Shown: piece after piece, positions 9,154 to 18,783 of the stretch
Position numbering within the stretch: position 1 is the stretch's first letter
How the letters are laid out: each line of letters opens with the position of its first letter
Assembly (NCBI GenBank): GCA_903885565.1
Contig: CAISJI010000076.1
Coordinates: forward strand, 1 to 40,749
From: an uncultured Planctomycetaceae bacterium
GTDB lineage: Bacteria > Planctomycetota > Planctomycetia > Pirellulales > UBA1268
DNA length: 40,749 nucleotides
Reading direction: 5' to 3'
Notes under the pieces: model-generated
What the model was told of the DNA's origin: nothing
Database searches by the model: none
What the model saw: only the letters and a program-made list of their open reading frames with translations
Made by a program: the position numbers and the translations under genes

Positions 9154-9671
9154 CGTTTTTTCCTTTCGAGATCGGGTGCCGTCAGGCCACCAATGATTGC
9201 TTCGGCACGCAGCAGATGCACGAGGCCGTCGCCAGCCGCATGGACGCCCTCCAGACAATCGAGGCCAGCCTGCTCCGCCCCGGCCACCGGTGGCTCGATT
9301 GACGCGAGCGGAATATCGATCACATCGACCAGCGCATCGACCAGCAGGCTGAAAAACTCCCCCCCCACCACCAGCACGATGTTGGTGGGAGAGATTGGGG
9401 AAGGAGCCTCGGGGAAGCCGAGTCGCAGCCGCATGTCGATGGCCGGCACGATCCGGCCACGCAGATTGAGGAGGCCACGGATCGGGCCGGGGGCGCGCGG
9501 GACCGGCGTCAGCGGCTGGCTGCGGAGCACCTCCGAGACGATCCCCGCATCAATGGCGAACGTGCGGCCCGCCAACAGGAATGTGCAGAACCGCTGCGGA
9601 GGGACGCTTTGAATTGCCGCCGCCTGTGGGGGTGTGGATGCGGTCGGAATCGGGGCAGCTGTGGCGCTCAT
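9150..9671 (-). CDS. cheW: Chemotaxis coupling protein CheW
   Basis: The 173-residue protein couples receptors to CheA. A Pro/Ala-rich N-terminus (about 1-25) precedes a CheW beta-barrel domain with [30 protein letters not shown] and a C-terminal [14 protein letters not shown] segment. The [10 protein letters not shown] region is the typical CheW core. Its ATG overlaps the cheA stop (ATGA at 9671-9668) and its stop overlaps the MCP start (ATGA at 9153-9150). That is the arrangement expected for coupled translation of an interacting array. Confidence 0.95.
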   Translation of the reverse strand: MSATAAPIPTASTPPQAAAIQSVPPQRFCTFLLAGRTFAIDAGIVSEVLRSQPLTPVPRAPGPIRGLLNLRGRIVPAIDMRLRLGFPEAPSPISPTNIVLVVGGEFFSLLVDALVDVIDIPLASIEPPVAGAEQAGLDCLEGVHAAGDGLVHLLRAEAIIGGLTAPDLERKKR

Positions 9672-12016
9672 GCCGGCACCTGCGGCGGGAGATCGACAAG
9701 GAAGGGGGCGAGGGCAGAGCGCACATCGACCACCTCGGTCGCCTGCCCGCCAACGGCGATCGTGCCGAGCACCCCCTGCGTGCGCAGGGCGAGGTTGAGC
9801 GGGATCTCCGGTTCCACCACTTCCAGAATTCGCTTCACCCGCAGCCCCATCTCGCCGATCGAATCGGCGAGGATCACGGCGGTGAACTGGGGCGCATGAA
9901 TTGGGGCAGACCGGCCAAGCAGCACGTCCTCCACATCGGCGATGGGTGTCAGCCGCCCCTCGCGGTTGACCACCGTGCGCCCGGCCGCCTGTTGGATGCG
10001 GTCGCGGCCGAACGATTCCAGTCGCGACACATCCTCCAAGGGCAACGCCACCACGCGCCCCGCGGCGGTTTCGCAGAGCAGATAGCGGGGCAGGGCGAGC
10101 GCGGAGGCAGTCTGATCGCCCGCAGGCTGGGCGGCGAAGGAGCGCGGCGAGAGCTTGGCGGCCTGGGCGATCCCACGCGGATCGAGGATCAGCACCACGG
10201 CGCCATCTCCACGCACCGTCGCACCCGCATAGAGCCCCAGCGACACCAGCACCCCGGCGATCGGCTTGACGACGATCTCTTCGCTGACGGCGACACTGTC
10301 GACGACCAGCCCAAACTCGTAGTCATCGATGCTCAGCACCACCACCGTGCCACCGGCGGCCGTGTCGGATGCCAGGCCGAGCGTGGCGTCGAGATAGACC
10401 AGGGGCAAAAGCCGTCCGCGGAGCCGCATCACCGGCCCCCCATCGAGCCCTTCCACAACCGCCGGCGTCCGGCCAGTGTGCAGGGAGATCAGCTCCCGCA
10501 CGTAGGCCTGCGGGATCGCAAACCGCTGCTTTGTGCTGGAGATAATCAGCGCCGGGATGATCGCCAACGTGAGGGGGATGCGCACCCTCACGGTCGTGCC
10601 GATGTCGGGCTGGCTGGCGATATCGACGGTGCCGCCGATCGACTCGATGTTGGTTTTGACAACATCCATGCCGACGCCACGGCCCGACACATCCGTCACC
10701 TGCGCTGCGGTGGAGAATCCCGGTTCGAAGATGAACTGCAGCACCCGGTCGTTTGGCATCAGCGCCGCTTCCTCTTCGCTGACAAGCCCCCGGGCGACCG
10801 CCTTGCGGCGCACTGCCTCCACCGGAATGCCCCCGCCGTCGTCCTGGATCTCAACTGTCACCTGGCCGCTCTCATGGAAGGCCCGCAGCTGCAGCCGTCC
10901 GGCGGCCGGCTTCCCCTTGGCGATTCTGGCGGCGGGCGTTTCGATGCCGTGATCGACGGCGTTGCGCAGCAGATGGGTGAGCGGATCGCGGATGGTTTCG
11001 ATCAGCGACCGATCGAGTTCCGTGTCGGCCCCATCGATCACCAACTGCACCTCTTTCCGGCAGGTCACGGCCAGATCGCGCACGATCCGCGGAAACTTGC
11101 TGAACACCTGATCGATCGACTGCATCCGCGTCTTCATCGCCGTGGCCTGCAGCGCGGCGGTCACCGTATCGATCCGATGGACCACCTTGAGCAGTTCCGG
11201 TTGGCCATCTGTCGCCGATGAGCGGTTCACGGTTGACTGGAGCTGATTGCGGGCCAGCACCAGTTCTCCCACCAAATCGACAAGCGACCCGAGGAGTCCC
11301 ACATCGACCCGGATCGACTGCTCCGCAATCGGGGCCAAGCGCGCCGCCGCAGCGGGAGGCGCGGGGGGGGCCCTCTCAGCCGCGGGCGCCTCTACAGGCG
11401 CTGCTGCAGGGATCACGGCTGCAGGGGGCGCTTGTGCAGGGATCGGGGGGAAGGAGGCCGGCTCTGGCACGACCGGCTCGCTGTCGGCCGCTTCCACGCT
11501 CTGCGCCGGGGAGTCGGTCTCGGCGGCGCTGACTGCCACCGCCGCTGGCACAGGGGGAGCTACGGGTTGTGGGGCTGGGGGCGTGAGCCGGGTGATGACG
11601 ACATCGCCAGCCTTGGAGCGGTGGATCGCCGCCTCCTCCGCCACCCGGCTGAGCGTCTGCGAGAGATCGTTGAAATCGTTCTCTCCCTCGTTGCCGGTCT
11701 GCTCAATCTGGTCGAGGATGGAGCGCACGGCATCGACGAGTGTGAGCAGGGCTCCGGTCACCTGATCGTCGAGATCGATCTTGCCATCGCGGAGTTGGCC
11801 GAGGAGATGTTCGCCGCTGTGGGTGATCGCCCCCAGTTTGGCAAAGCCGAAGAAGCCGCTGGTGCCCTTGATCGTGTGGACGGCGCGAAAAATGCTCGCC
11901 AGACGTTTGGAATCGTGCGGATTCTCCTCCAATGCGACCAGATCCCGATCCAATTGGTCGAGGTTCTCTGCCGATTCGACGAGAAACTCCCGCACAAATT
12001 CTTCGTTTTCGCTCAT
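9668..12016 (-). CDS. cheA: Chemotaxis histidine kinase CheA with tandem CheW-like domains
   Basis: The 782-residue protein autophosphorylates on His47 (RAVHTIKGTSGFFGF) of an N-terminal HPt domain (about 1-110). A Pro/Ala-rich linker follows (about 150-245) where the P2 response-regulator-binding domain would be expected; none is recognisable. Next come the P3 dimerisation helices (VGELVLARNQLQ), the HATPase domain with LRNAVDHGIE, DDGGGIP and GRGVGMDVV, and a CheW-like P5 domain. A second CheW-like domain occupies about the last 140 residues. The ATG at 12016 has AGGACA upstream and is preferred over an in-frame ATG at 12076. It heads the minus-strand operon and overlaps cheW by ATGA. Confidence 0.96.
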   Translation of the reverse strand: MSENEEFVREFLVESAENLDQLDRDLVALEENPHDSKRLASIFRAVHTIKGTSGFFGFAKLGAITHSGEHLLGQLRDGKIDLDDQVTGALLTLVDAVRSILDQIEQTGNEGENDFNDLSQTLSRVAEEAAIHRSKAGDVVITRLTPPAPQPVAPPVPAAVAVSAAETDSPAQSVEAADSEPVVPEPASFPPIPAQAPPAAVIPAAAPVEAPAAERAPPAPPAAAARLAPIAEQSIRVDVGLLGSLVDLVGELVLARNQLQSTVNRSSATDGQPELLKVVHRIDTVTAALQATAMKTRMQSIDQVFSKFPRIVRDLAVTCRKEVQLVIDGADTELDRSLIETIRDPLTHLLRNAVDHGIETPAARIAKGKPAAGRLQLRAFHESGQVTVEIQDDGGGIPVEAVRRKAVARGLVSEEEAALMPNDRVLQFIFEPGFSTAAQVTDVSGRGVGMDVVKTNIESIGGTVDIASQPDIGTTVRVRIPLTLAIIPALIISSTKQRFAIPQAYVRELISLHTGRTPAVVEGLDGGPVMRLRGRLLPLVYLDATLGLASDTAAGGTVVVLSIDDYEFGLVVDSVAVSEEIVVKPIAGVLVSLGLYAGATVRGDGAVVLILDPRGIAQAAKLSPRSFAAQPAGDQTASALALPRYLLCETAAGRVVALPLEDVSRLESFGRDRIQQAAGRTVVNREGRLTPIADVEDVLLGRSAPIHAPQFTAVILADSIGEMGLRVKRILEVVEPEIPLNLALRTQGVLGTIAVGGQATEVVDVRSALAPFLVDLPPQVPA

Positions 12017-12093
12017 GAGCCTGTCCTGCCGGTAGGCATCTTGCGTTTCCTGCCTCAGCAGGATTCCCCGGAGCATTCCCCTCTCCGTCCTCT

Positions 12094-12099
12094 ACTATA
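12094..12099 (-). promoter_or_regulatory. Putative -10 element upstream of cheA
   Basis: Read on the minus strand this is TATAGT within an AT-rich patch in a GC-rich neighbourhood, about 80 bases before the cheA start. No good -35 box is seen, so the call is tentative. Confidence 0.25.
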
Positions 12100-12166
12100 C
12101 ATCGTAGTTTCTGGTCAGCCGTCACACCCTAGGGGTGGTGTCGGTGACAACGATCACAACCAATGG

Positions 12167-12739
12167 ATGGCCCCAATGCCCCTGCCGCCACGCCCTTCCC
12201 CGGGACGTTTCGCTGCCCTGCGGCTCCGCTGTCCTGCCTGCGGGCAGGGACGGCTGTTCTGCGGCTGGTTTGCCATGCATCCCCGGTGCGGCGAGTGCGG
12301 CCTCGATTTTCGCCGCGAGCCGGGGTTTTATCTCGGATCGATCTATCTCAATTACGGTGCCACGGCCTTGGCCACCGGGGCCGTCTATTGTTTGCTCACG
12401 CTGGTGGGCCACTGGTCGCCCGAGACGGCGCTGACGGTGTGCCTTGTGCTGGCGGTGGCGCTGCCAGTGGTGCTGTTTCGCTATGCACGCAGTTTTCTGT
12501 TGGCGATCGATGCCCAGATCAACCGGGGCCAATCGGCCCCCAATTCCCTGGAGGAGTCTGCGCCGGGCCGCTTGAGCGCCGAGCATCTTTCGGCTCTGCG
12601 AACCGACGACGGCAAGGCGGGCTGTGCACTGGGGGTGGCGCTGGTGCTGATCCTGCTGTTTGGCATCGCCATGGCGGTGGCGACACTCTTTTTCACCGGG
12701 GCCTTTGGTTCTGGTGCTGATGGACTGCCGGCAGGGTAG
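12167..12739 (+). CDS. DUF983-like membrane protein with zinc-ribbon motif
   Basis: The protein is 190 residues. An N-terminal CPACGQGRLF followed by CGECGLDF gives two Cys pairs of zinc-ribbon type. Two membrane segments follow (YLNYGATALATGAVYCLLTLVG and TALTVCLVLAVALPVVLF), and a C-terminal hydrophobic segment lies near the end. The Cys pairs plus membrane segments match the DUF983 family, whose role is unclear. The start is ATG 12167 or 12176; neither has a good ribosome site. It is divergent from cheA and probably unrelated to chemotaxis. The gene lies 45 bases before the glycosidase gene on the same strand and may share its transcript. Confidence 0.75.
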   Translation: MAPMPLPPRPSPGRFAALRLRCPACGQGRLFCGWFAMHPRCGECGLDFRREPGFYLGSIYLNYGATALATGAVYCLLTLVGHWSPETALTVCLVLAVALPVVLFRYARSFLLAIDAQINRGQSAPNSLEESAPGRLSAEHLSALRTDDGKAGCALGVALVLILLFGIAMAVATLFFTGAFGSGADGLPAG

Positions 12740-12784
12740 GATCGCGGGCAGTGGCGTTCCGCAATCACGTTCCGGCGTCTGACC

Positions 12785-15523
12785 ATGGCCATGAGCCAGC
12801 CATCCCACCATTCGCATTCGGCTTCAGCCCACTGCAGCGGTAGCGCCGCTGGTCCGGAGCAGCAGCGCATTGCCTCCATGCGTGACGACACCACCGGCTG
12901 GCGGCGCTTTGGCCCCTATCTCTCCGATCGGGCCTGGGGAACCGTCCGCGAGGACTACTCTGCCGAGGGGAATGCCTGGACGAATCTCACCTACGACATG
13001 GCGCGGGCCAAGGCCTACCGCTGGGGCGAGGACGGCATCGCCGGCATCTGCGATCGCTACCAGATTCTCTGCTTCGCCCCTGCCTTCTGGAATGGCGCCG
13101 ACGATCACCTCAAGGAGCGGTTGTTTGGCGTCAATCCCTTCGAGGGCAACCATGGCGAGGACGTGAAGGACTACTACTTCCACGTCGACAACACGCCGAC
13201 GCATTCCTACATGAGCCTGCTCTACCGCTATCCGCAGCGGGCGTTTCCCTACGCCGAACTCGTCGCCGAGAACCAGGCGCGGAGTGGGCAGGGAATGGAA
13301 TACGAGCTGATCGACACCGGGGTTTTCGCCGACGACCGGTATTTCGACATCCTCATCGAATATGCCAAGGCCGATGAGGAGGATATCGCCATCCGCATCA
13401 CGGCCACCAACCGGGGCCCCGAGGCGGCCCCCCTGCACATCCTGCCGACGCTCTGGTTTCGCAATACCTGGGCCTGGGGGCGGGAGCGTCGTCCGGAACC
13501 GATCATCCGGGTCGATCCGTCGGCCGATGGCTTGGTGGCCGATGACTCCCCAACCGATATCGATCCCTCCATCCCGGCGCATCACCGGCTCGGCCCCCGC
13601 CGGCTGCATGCCGAGGCGGCCGTGGCGGGGGGCAGCCGCCAGAGCCTCTTTACCGACAACGAAACCGCCGCTGGCGAGCCCGCCTCCGCAGGCGGCAGGC
13701 CCCACACGAAGGACGCGTTTCACCGGGCGGTATGCGGAGGCGCGGCGGATGGAATCAATCCGGCCCATCGGGGCACCAAGGCGGCGCTGCATTATTCCTT
13801 CAACGTGCCGGCCGGAGAATCGGTATCGCTGCGGCTGCGGCTCTGCCCGACCGCGCATCCCGGCGGTATCGAAGGGGTTGATGGCGTGATCGCGAAGCGC
13901 CGGCAGGAGGCCGACCAGTTTTACGAGCAGATCGCTCCGGCGACCGCTTCGGCTGATGAGAGGATGGTGCAGCGGCGGGCGCTCGCTGGGCTCCTGTGGA
14001 CGAAGCAGAGCTACATCTTCGACGTCGCCCGCTGGCTGGAGGGCGACAACCCAGCCAATCCGCCCCCCGCCAGTCGTCGCACCATCCGCAACCGTCACTG
14101 GGGCCATCTCAATTCGCTGCGCGTCCTGACGATGCCAGACAAGTGGGAGTATCCCTGGTTTGCGGCCTGGGATCTTGCCTTCCAGTGCGTGCCCTTCGCG
14201 CTGATCGATGCGCAGTTTGCCAAGGATCAGCTGTGGTTTCTCCTGTTTGAGCAGTTCCAGCATCCCAATGGCCAACTGCCGGCCTACGAATGGGAGTTCA
14301 GCGATCTCAATCCCCCGGTCCACGCCTGGGCGGTCTGGCGGGTCTACACCATGGAGAAGATCCGCAGCGGTGTGGCCGGGTCCGGCGATAGGGAATGGCT
14401 GGAGCGCTGCTTCCACAAGTTGCTGATCAATTTCTCCAATTGGGTGAACAAGGTCGATCGCGAGGGGAACAATGTCTTTGAGGGCGGGTTCCTCGGCCTC
14501 GACAACATCAGCGCCATTGATCGCAGCCGGCCGCTGGGCGAGGGGATCGTGCTGGAGCAGTCGGACGCCACCGGCTGGATGGGCATGTATTCGCTCAACA
14601 TGATGCGCATCGCGCTGGAACTGGCCCGGGAAAATCGGGTGTACGAGGGGCTGGCTTCCAAGTTTCTGCAGCACTACACCTACATCGCCAGTTCGATGAA
14701 GAGCATGGGAAACACCGGCCGATCGCTGTTCGACCAGCAGGATGGGTTTTTCTACGATCTGCTGGTGCGCCCCGATGGCCGCCATCAGCAGTTCAGGGTG
14801 CGCTCGCTGGTCGGCCTGATCCCCCTGTTTGCCGTGGAGCGGCTGGAGGAGGCTTGGCTCGAGCCATTCGAGGAATTCCGCTGGAATCTCAACTGGTTTC
14901 TCACCAACCGGCGGTCGATCGTTGAGGACGTGATCCACTCGATCAAGGCTCCTGACGGCACAACGACATACCTGCTCACCATTCTCGACGAACACCAACT
15001 GCGGCGGCTGCTGGAATGCCTGCACGACAGCTCCGAATTCCTCGCCCCCCATGGCATCCGTTCGCTGTCGAAAGTTCACGAAGCGCAGCCGTTTGAATTC
15101 GAAGGCCACAGGGTGTCGTATGAGCCGGCCGAATCGGCCAGCAAGCTCAAGGGCGGAAACTCAAACTGGCGGGGACCGATCTGGTTTCCCACCAACTTTC
15201 TCATCATTGAATCGCTGCGCAAACTGGGCACCGCCTACGGAAACTCCTACACAGTGTCCACTGAGGGTTCCGGTCAGCAGCCCATTCCACTCAATGCGAT
15301 GGCCCGCGACATTGCCCGGCGCCTGGTCAGCATCTTCCTGGTCGACGATCAGGGGATGCGGCCGGTGTGGGGGGGCGCCCAGAAATTCAGTGTTGATCCG
15401 CGTTGGCGTGACGAACTCCTGTTTTACGAGTATTTTCATGGCGACAATGGCGCCGGCGTGGGGGCGAGCCATCAGACCGGGTGGACGGCGCTGGTGGCCA
15501 ATCTGATCGATGAGTGGCAGTAA
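12785..15523 (+). CDS. GH63-like glycoside hydrolase (MGH1-type glucosidase)
   Basis: The 912-residue protein has no signal peptide. It contains the recognisable bacterial glucosidase segments [32 protein letters not shown] and [19 protein letters not shown] near the N-terminus. A C-terminal (alpha/alpha)6-barrel region carries [28 protein letters not shown] and [15 protein letters not shown]. This is the large cytosolic bacterial branch related to GH63. Family members hydrolyse alpha-glucosides; the substrate here cannot be read from sequence. The first ATG is used; an alternative lies at residue 32 (12878). A hairpin overlaps the stop codon. The role is probably intracellular sugar or compatible-solute turnover (inference). 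Confidence 0.88.
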   Translation: MAMSQPSHHSHSASAHCSGSAAGPEQQRIASMRDDTTGWRRFGPYLSDRAWGTVREDYSAEGNAWTNLTYDMARAKAYRWGEDGIAGICDRYQILCFAPAFWNGADDHLKERLFGVNPFEGNHGEDVKDYYFHVDNTPTHSYMSLLYRYPQRAFPYAELVAENQARSGQGMEYELIDTGVFADDRYFDILIEYAKADEEDIAIRITATNRGPEAAPLHILPTLWFRNTWAWGRERRPEPIIRVDPSADGLVADDSPTDIDPSIPAHHRLGPRRLHAEAAVAGGSRQSLFTDNETAAGEPASAGGRPHTKDAFHRAVCGGAADGINPAHRGTKAALHYSFNVPAGESVSLRLRLCPTAHPGGIEGVDGVIAKRRQEADQFYEQIAPATASADERMVQRRALAGLLWTKQSYIFDVARWLEGDNPANPPPASRRTIRNRHWGHLNSLRVLTMPDKWEYPWFAAWDLAFQCVPFALIDAQFAKDQLWFLLFEQFQHPNGQLPAYEWEFSDLNPPVHAWAVWRVYTMEKIRSGVAGSGDREWLERCFHKLLINFSNWVNKVDREGNNVFEGGFLGLDNISAIDRSRPLGEGIVLEQSDATGWMGMYSLNMMRIALELARENRVYEGLASKFLQHYTYIASSMKSMGNTGRSLFDQQDGFFYDLLVRPDGRHQQFRVRSLVGLIPLFAVERLEEAWLEPFEEFRWNLNWFLTNRRSIVEDVIHSIKAPDGTTTYLLTILDEHQLRRLLECLHDSSEFLAPHGIRSLSKVHEAQPFEFEGHRVSYEPAESASKLKGGNSNWRGPIWFPTNFLIIESLRKLGTAYGNSYTVSTEGSGQQPIPLNAMARDIARRLVSIFLVDDQGMRPVWGGAQKFSVDPRWRDELLFYEYFHGDNGAGVGASHQTGWTALVANLIDEWQ

Positions 15524-15539
15524 GTTTGTGGCCAAACTT
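15522..15539 (+). terminator. Hairpin overlapping the glycosidase stop, possible terminator
   Basis: AAGTTTG - TGGC - CAAACTT forms a perfect seven-pair stem, followed by two further T residues. The stem is AT-rich and the T run short, so it is a weak intrinsic terminator candidate. Part of the stop codon lies inside the stem. Confidence 0.4.
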
Positions 15540-15559
15540 TTCAGGTAGGGAGCAGGCAC

Positions 15560-16645
15560 GTGATACAGCAGATCCGACAGCGGCTGGGACAATTGAGCGG
15601 CGGACCGCGCCGGGGCTGTTTGCCGGTAAGGGCACTTGTGGTGGGGCTGGTGCTCCACCTCGCTCCGCGCGGCGCGTCTGCAGCGGAGCGGGGGCCAGAT
15701 CTGCCTCCCACTGTTGGTTCGATCGAACGGCTCGATCCACGGATCGATGCGCTCGTGCCACCGGAGGCTGTCATTGAAGTGTTGGGAATGGGGCATGCCT
15801 GGGCCGAGGGGCCGGTGTGGGTGAAGGAACAGGGGCATCTGCTCTTCAGCGACATTCCCCACAACCGCGTGCATCGCTGGAAGTCGGGGGAAGGAGTGAG
15901 CCTGTTCCTCGAGCCCTCCGGCTTTACCGGCCCGGCTGAATATGGCAAGGAGCGGGGCAGCAATGGCCTCACGCTCGATCGGAAGGGAAACCTGATCTCC
16001 TGCGAACATGGCGATCGGCGGGTGAGCCGGTTGGAACCGGGTGGTGGCAAGCGCACCGTCGCCGACAATTGGCAGGGGAAGCGATTCAACAGCCCCAACG
16101 ATGCAGCGGTGCACAGTTCCGGCGCCATCTATTTCACCGATCCTCCCTACGGCCTGCCCAAGGGAGCCGAGGACGAGCGCCGCGAGATTGCCTTCTGCGG
16201 CGTCTACCGGATCGGGATCGAGGGAGCCGTGACGCTCCTGTGCGACACCATGACCCGTCCCAACGGGATCTGCTTCTCACCCGACCAGATGCGGCTCTAT
16301 GTAGCGCAGTCCGATCCGCAGCAACCGGTGATCAAGGTGTTTGCCGTGAAGCCTGACGGCACGCTCGATGCCGGCCGCACCTTCTTTGATGCGGCGTCAC
16401 TGGCGAAACAGCGGCGGGGATCCCCCGATGGTCTCAAGGTCGACACTGCGGGCAACCTGTTTGCCACCGGGCCGGGCGGGGTGCTCGTGATTGCCCCCGA
16501 TGGCACCCATCTCGGCACGCTGCTGACCGGTCAGGCAACAGCCAATTGCGCGTTCGGCGAGGACGGGAAAACACTGTTCATCACGGCCGACTCGCTGCTC
16601 TGCCGGGTGCGACTGACCACCGCCGGTCCGTTGCCCGGGCCCTGA
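15560..16645 (+). CDS. Secreted SMP-30/gluconolactonase-family protein
   Basis: The 361-residue protein has an Arg-rich start and a hydrophobic stretch (about 22-42), suggesting export. The rest is a six-bladed SMP-30/gluconolactonase/LRE propeller. Expected metal-ligand positions are visible: Glu in WAEGPVW, Asn in FNSPNDAAVH, Asn in TRPNGICFSPD and Asp in GSPDGLKVDTAGN. Such enzymes hydrolyse sugar lactones with a divalent metal. It starts 36 bases after the glycosidase gene on the same strand, so a shared sugar-related role is possible. It ends convergently with the VOC gene. Confidence 0.88.
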   Translation: MIQQIRQRLGQLSGGPRRGCLPVRALVVGLVLHLAPRGASAAERGPDLPPTVGSIERLDPRIDALVPPEAVIEVLGMGHAWAEGPVWVKEQGHLLFSDIPHNRVHRWKSGEGVSLFLEPSGFTGPAEYGKERGSNGLTLDRKGNLISCEHGDRRVSRLEPGGGKRTVADNWQGKRFNSPNDAAVHSSGAIYFTDPPYGLPKGAEDERREIAFCGVYRIGIEGAVTLLCDTMTRPNGICFSPDQMRLYVAQSDPQQPVIKVFAVKPDGTLDAGRTFFDAASLAKQRRGSPDGLKVDTAGNLFATGPGGVLVIAPDGTHLGTLLTGQATANCAFGEDGKTLFITADSLLCRVRLTTAGPLPGP

Positions 16646-16657
16646 GGCGGCTTCAGG

Positions 16658-16696
16658 TTTGGCGGGGCCAGGCATCAAATTTGGCGGGGCCAGGCA
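16658..16696. repeat. Short direct repeat across the 3' end of the VOC gene
   Basis: TTTGGCGGGGCCAGGCA occurs at 16658-16674 and again at 16680-16696, a period of 22 bases. The second copy codes for the last residues of the VOC protein; the first lies just beyond its stop. This looks like a small local duplication. Confidence 0.8.
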
Positions 16697-17052
16697 AACA
16701 GTCGCAGGCGGTTGCCGTCGGGGTCGTGCGTCACCAGTTCGTTGAACCCCTCGTGGTGTTCTTTCGGCGGGATGATTTCAGCGCCAGCCACTGCAAGGCG
16801 TTTTCGGTAGGGCTCCAGATCAGCCACCTCGAATCCGAGGCTCCAGCGGCTGCTGGAGTCGCCGGGGGCTTCCCGGCTGAGGATGGCCAGCCGGGTGTTC
16901 CCCGACTCCAGCAGGGCGTAGCCGTCATCGATCACCCGCAGCAGCACGCGCAGGCCCAGCACCGTGCGATACCATTCCACCAGCTCGGCCCAGCGGCTGC
17001 TGCGCAGCTCAACGCAAAAGAGCATTGGCTGGTCGTGAACGGGATCGGTCAT
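16675..17052 (-). CDS. VOC-superfamily (glyoxalase/bleomycin-resistance-like) protein
   Basis: The 125-residue protein has paired beta-alpha-beta units typical of the vicinal oxygen chelate fold. Visible landmarks are FCVELRSSRWAELVEWYRTVLGL at the start, FEVADLEPYRKRL in the middle and HDPDGNRLRLF near the end, the last being the usual VOC C-terminal signature. The function may be lyase, isomerase, dioxygenase or ligand binding, and cannot be chosen from sequence. The gene lies convergently with the SMP-30 gene and divergently from lysS. Confidence 0.85.
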   Translation of the reverse strand: MTDPVHDQPMLFCVELRSSRWAELVEWYRTVLGLRVLLRVIDDGYALLESGNTRLAILSREAPGDSSSRWSLGFEVADLEPYRKRLAVAGAEIIPPKEHHEGFNELVTHDPDGNRLRLFAWPRQI

Positions 17053-17217
17053 GGCGAATCTCCGGTGAATCGGCCCGGCTGGCCGCAGGGCAGGGAAATG
17101 GCCAGCGGCCTACGGGAAAAGAGGGTGGCCGACTGGGCTTCTCCAATTGTGCCGAAAACCTGACAATCAGCCCTCCCGGTGGTTTGCCGGAGCCCCACTC
17201 CCCCCCGATCTGCACGC

Positions 17218-18783
17218 ATGGCACACTCCCCACACTCTGATTCCCAAAACGCTGGTTCCACCCCCCCCGCCGCCACTGGCGCCCCCGATCCGGCCGGTCC
17301 CAAGGGAACCTCTGCCGGCCTGGAAAAAGCCCGGCGCGACAAGCTCGCCCGCCTGCAGGCGATGGGCATCGATCCCTGGGGGAGCCGGTTTGATGGCGCG
17401 CTGCCGATCGCCGAGGTGCGCCAGCAGGGGGAGGCAATCGCGCCCCCTCCGGGCCAGCCCGCCCCCGATGACGGGCCGCAGGTGCGCGTGGCGGGGCGGA
17501 TCATGCTCCTGCGCTCGGCCGGCAGTCTCGTCTTTCTCAGTCTCGCCGACCGCGGCGGGCGGATTCAGATCATGCTCGGCAAGAAGCAGGTGGGGCCGGA
17601 AGTCTGGCCCATTGTCGATTGCCTCGACCTGGGGGATGTGGTCGGCATCGACGGCCGGCTCGGCCATTCCAAAACCGGCGAGATGACGATCTTTGCCTCC
17701 CAGCTCACGTTCCTCACCAAGTCGCTCGAGACACCCCCGGACAAATTTCACGGTCTGGTCGATCCCGAACTCCGCCAGCGCATGCGCTACCTCGATCTGA
17801 TCCACGGCGAGGGAGTGCGCGAGCGGTTCATCGCCCGCAGCCGGATCGTCGAGGCGGTGCGACGCGTGCTGGCCGACCGGGGCTATCTGGAGGTGGAGGG
17901 GCCAACGCTGCAGGACAGCGCCGGCGGCGCCGCGGCCCGGCCGTTCAAAACCCACCACAACGCCCTCGACATGCCGCTGGTGATGCGCATCGCGCTGGAG
18001 CTGCACCTCAAGCGCCTGTTGGTCGGGGGCCTGGAACGCGTGTTCGAACTGGGCCGGGTCTACCGCAACGAGGGCGTGAGCCCCCGGCATAATCCTGAGT
18101 TCACGATGCTCGAGGCCTACGAGGCCTATGGCGATTACTCCAGCATGATGGATCTGACCGAGGCGATCTTCCTCGCCGCGGCTCAGGCCGCCGGCACGCC
18201 CGAGGAATTTGTCTGGATGGGGCACACTGTTTCGCTCAAGCCCCCCTTCCGCCGCGCCCGCTACGACGATCTGCTCGCGGAGGCGACCGGCTGCGATGCG
18301 ACAGACCCCGCCAGTGTCGTCGCCGCTGCTGCCGCCCGCGGCATCGAGACCGCCGGCCGCCATCCCGATGTGGTGAAGAGCGATCTGTTTGAGGCGACGG
18401 TGGAGGAGAAGCTGTCGGGGCCGGTGTTTGTCATCGACTATCCGGCTGCGGTCTGCCCGCTGACGAAGCGGAAGGCGGGCCAGCCCCATGTGGCCGAGCG
18501 GTTTGAGCTCTATGTCGCTGGCATCGAACTGGCCAACGCCTATACCGAGCTCAACGACCCGGATCTCCAGGAGAAGCTGTTCCGCACGCAGCTGGCCGGT
18601 CTGGCGGCCGACGATTCGATGGCCCGCATGGACCACGATTTTATCCGGGCGCTGCGCCACGGCATGCCCCCCGCCGGCGGGCTGGGGATCGGCATCGACC
18701 GATTGGTGATGTTTCTCACCGCCGCCGCGTCCATCCGCGATGTGATTCTCTTTCCGATCCACCGTCCCCACGCCGAGGCCTGA
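17218..18783 (+). CDS. lysS: Lysyl-tRNA synthetase, class II
   Basis: The 521-residue protein charges tRNA-Lys. A basic N-terminal region and an OB-fold anticodon-binding domain (about 85-190; GRIMLLRSAGSLVFLSLAD) precede the class II catalytic core. Motif 2 (GRVYRNEGVSPRHNPEFTMLE) and motif 3 (GLGIGIDRLVMFL) are intact, as is the LysS-typical ARPFKTHHNALD. The ATG at 17218 is chosen over 17179 because upstream residues are low-complexity; no strong ribosome site is seen. The N-terminus is Pro/Ala-rich, about 40 residues longer than in E. coli. The LolC/E-like permease follows 65 bases downstream. Confidence 0.96.
   Translation: MAHSPHSDSQNAGSTPPAATGAPDPAGPKGTSAGLEKARRDKLARLQAMGIDPWGSRFDGALPIAEVRQQGEAIAPPPGQPAPDDGPQVRVAGRIMLLRSAGSLVFLSLADRGGRIQIMLGKKQVGPEVWPIVDCLDLGDVVGIDGRLGHSKTGEMTIFASQLTFLTKSLETPPDKFHGLVDPELRQRMRYLDLIHGEGVRERFIARSRIVEAVRRVLADRGYLEVEGPTLQDSAGGAAARPFKTHHNALDMPLVMRIALELHLKRLLVGGLERVFELGRVYRNEGVSPRHNPEFTMLEAYEAYGDYSSMMDLTEAIFLAAAQAAGTPEEFVWMGHTVSLKPPFRRARYDDLLAEATGCDATDPASVVAAAAARGIETAGRHPDVVKSDLFEATVEEKLSGPVFVIDYPAAVCPLTKRKAGQPHVAERFELYVAGIELANAYTELNDPDLQEKLFRTQLAGLAADDSMARMDHDFIRALRHGMPPAGGLGIGIDRLVMFLTAAASIRDVILFPIHRPHAEA

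Noticed and set aside
9154..9258. N-terminal extension of the second MCP to 9258
   Set aside because: It lies inside cheW, is Arg/Trp-rich, and the ATGA junction with an AAAGGA ribosome site supports 9153.
7978..9612. Long plus-strand open frame (about 540 codons) opposite the MCP and cheW
   Set aside because: It is antisense to two well-supported genes. Its translation is His/Arg/Gly-rich without any domain; long shadows are expected at this GC content.
9581..11221. Long plus-strand open frame (about 546 codons) opposite cheA
   Set aside because: Antisense shadow of clear CheA coding sequence with no recognisable motif.
12824..15109. Minus-strand open frame of about 760 codons opposite the GH63-like gene
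   Set aside because: The plus-strand protein has family motifs along its whole length; the antisense translation has none.
17167..18771. Minus-strand open frame of about 534 codons opposite lysS
   Set aside because: lysS motifs 2 and 3 prove the plus strand; the antisense frame is compositional.
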